From CAZBQG01 sp964493945 (GTDB lineage: Bacteria > Pseudomonadota > Alphaproteobacteria > Rhodospirillales > UBA2165), in contig CAZBQG010000252.1 in assembly GCA_964493945.1 (NCBI GenBank), forward strand, positions 1 through 6,230: DNA of 6,230 nt, in the 5' to 3' direction. Positions within the stretch are counted from its first letter, which is position 1. Each line of letters starts with the position of its first letter. The notes beneath the pieces were generated by a model. That model was not told where the DNA came from and ran no database searches. It saw only the letters and a list, made by a program, of their open reading frames with translations. Below are positions 5,304 through 6,230 of the stretch, piece by piece. A program made the position numbers and the translations under genes.

Positions 5304-6188
5304 ATGACGAAAGGCAAAAACCACAACCTCATTGGCATCGCCTATATGATGATCGGCATGTTCGGCATGGCGGCCAATGACGCCGCTGCCAAATGGCTGG
5401 TGGCCGATACCTATTCCCCTTTTCAGGTGATCGCCGTCCGGGGTGGTTTCGCAACCCTGTTCTTGCTCATCTGGATCGCCCTCAGCCACCAATGGGGCCA
5501 GATCAGAACCAAAAGACCCATGGGCCATCTGTTCCGCATGGTCATCAGCTTTCTGGGTCCGACCTTCCTTTTTTTTGCGCTGCGCTACATGCCGCTGGCC
5601 GATGTGACCGTGCTTATTTTCAGCGCCGCCTTCCTGACGGCCATCCTGTCCATTCCCATATTCAAGGAGCGGATCGGGCCCCACCGCTGGGGCGCCATCC
5701 TCATCGGGTTCGTCGGCGTGGCCGTCGCCATGCGCCCCGGCACGGAGGTCTTTCAGCCGGCTATGCTGCTGGCCCTGCTGGCCGGGCTTTGTTTCGCCGG
5801 GACCAATCTGACGTCGCGCTGGCTGGGCGATACGGAAAGCATCCTGCGCATCACCTTATTCACCCTGACCGGTACGGCAGTCCTGGGCTGGCTGTTCATG
5901 CCGGCCCTGGATAAACCCATCCCCCCTGGCGATTTGGCGATCATGGCGGCAATGGCCACCTTTACGCTGATCGGCTATTTTTTCATGACCCGGGCCTTCG
6001 TCATGGCGCCCATGGGTCTGATCGCGCCATTTGAATATACGGCCTTCGTCTGGGCCGTGTTGTTCGGCTTTCTCCTATGGGGCGATGTGCCGGACGGCTT
6101 CATCTGGGGCGGCGCCTTTCTCATCGTCGGCAGTGGGCTTTATCTGATCTACCGGGAGGCCCGTCAGACAAAAAACCCTAATACATAG
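5304..6188 (+). CDS. DMT-superfamily EamA-domain transporter
   Basis: This inner-membrane carrier of the drug/metabolite transporter superfamily is 294 aa, the normal length. Ten hydrophobic helices can be placed at about residues 8-28, 38-60, 75-93, 96-119, 126-143, 152-170, 179-199, 208-228, 236-258 and 265-283. They form two EamA repeats of five helices (about 9-143 and 153-283). Each repeat ends in the familiar pattern of an acidic residue, a short loop and a Gly-rich last helix: FKERIGPHRWGAILIGFVGV in the first half and GDVPDGFIWGGAFLIVGSG in the second. EamA proteins export or import amino acids, nucleosides, cofactors such as riboflavin or S-adenosylmethionine, and other small metabolites; the sequence does not tell which. 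It diverges from the small exported protein and points away from the catabolic genes, so a link to their substrate is only a guess. The stop is TAG at 6186-6188. Confidence 0.92.
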   Translation: MTKGKNHNLIGIAYMMIGMFGMAANDAAAKWLVADTYSPFQVIAVRGGFATLFLLIWIALSHQWGQIRTKRPMGHLFRMVISFLGPTFLFFALRYMPLADVTVLIFSAAFLTAILSIPIFKERIGPHRWGAILIGFVGVAVAMRPGTEVFQPAMLLALLAGLCFAGTNLTSRWLGDTESILRITLFTLTGTAVLGWLFMPALDKPIPPGDLAIMAAMATFTLIGYFFMTRAFVMAPMGLIAPFEYTAFVWAVLFGFLLWGDVPDGFIWGGAFLIVGSGLYLIYREARQTKNPNT

Positions 6189-6230
6189 CGTAATTCCGTT
6201 GGTCACTCTCCCGAGCCTAAGATGCGGGGT

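Noticed and set aside
5393..5914. A 173-aa reading frame in another frame of the DMT transporter.
   Set aside because: It is Arg/His/Pro-rich and has no motif, while the main frame has ten clear membrane helices.
1..6230. Mobile element, CRISPR, defence island or phage content.
   Set aside because: I saw no transposase, integrase, terminal inverted repeats, spaced direct repeats or known defence domains on either strand. All coding space is filled by metabolic, transport or exported-protein genes.

Overview
The window looks like GC-rich proteobacterial chromosome, most likely from an alphaproteobacterium (Rhodospirillales-like). That placement rests on codon use, on the protein families present and on promoter boxes sitting almost on top of start codons; no rRNA or marker gene confirms it. 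There are five protein-coding genes, densely packed, with short AT-richer gaps. I see no tRNA, rRNA, CRISPR array, insertion sequence or phage gene.

Layout: positions 1-134 are AT-rich non-coding DNA with one small stem-loop. A GMC-family FAD oxidoreductase lies on the minus strand (135-1781). A divergent control region of about 140 bp (1782-1923) carries a good sigma70-type promoter for the GMC gene, a 7-bp dyad that could be an operator, and a strong Shine-Dalgarno for the plus-strand genes. Next come a MetE-like zinc methyltransferase (1924-3042) and, 50 bp later, a UbiD-family prenylated-FMN decarboxylase (3093-4721), probably one operon. A small exported cysteine-rich protein of unknown function lies convergently on the minus strand (4732-5232), its stop 10 bp from the UbiD stop. 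Divergent from it is a ten-helix DMT/EamA transporter (5304-6188). Positions 6189-6230 hold nothing I can recognise.

How the genes may work together (inference): a GMC alcohol/aldehyde oxidase or dehydrogenase, a UbiD decarboxylase and a MetE-like alkyl/methyltransferase around one control region suggest a catabolic module. It would oxidise an alcohol or aldehyde to a carboxylic acid, decarboxylate it, and perhaps move a methyl or alkyl group, with the DMT carrier possibly moving a substrate or product. GMC plus UbiD is the pairing known from furan (HmfH/HmfF) degradation, but no substrate can be assigned from sequence alone.

The most notable direct observation is in the MetE-like gene. About 48 codons in its middle are read in the wrong frame, bounded by two opposite one-base shifts at homopolymers. 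The family-like protein sequence is still intact in the -1 frame between them. A second pattern is that three of the five genes lack a well-placed Shine-Dalgarno and instead have a -10-like hexamer 6-7 nt before the ATG, which fits leaderless transcripts. I found no convincing new defence, mobile or RNA-based system.
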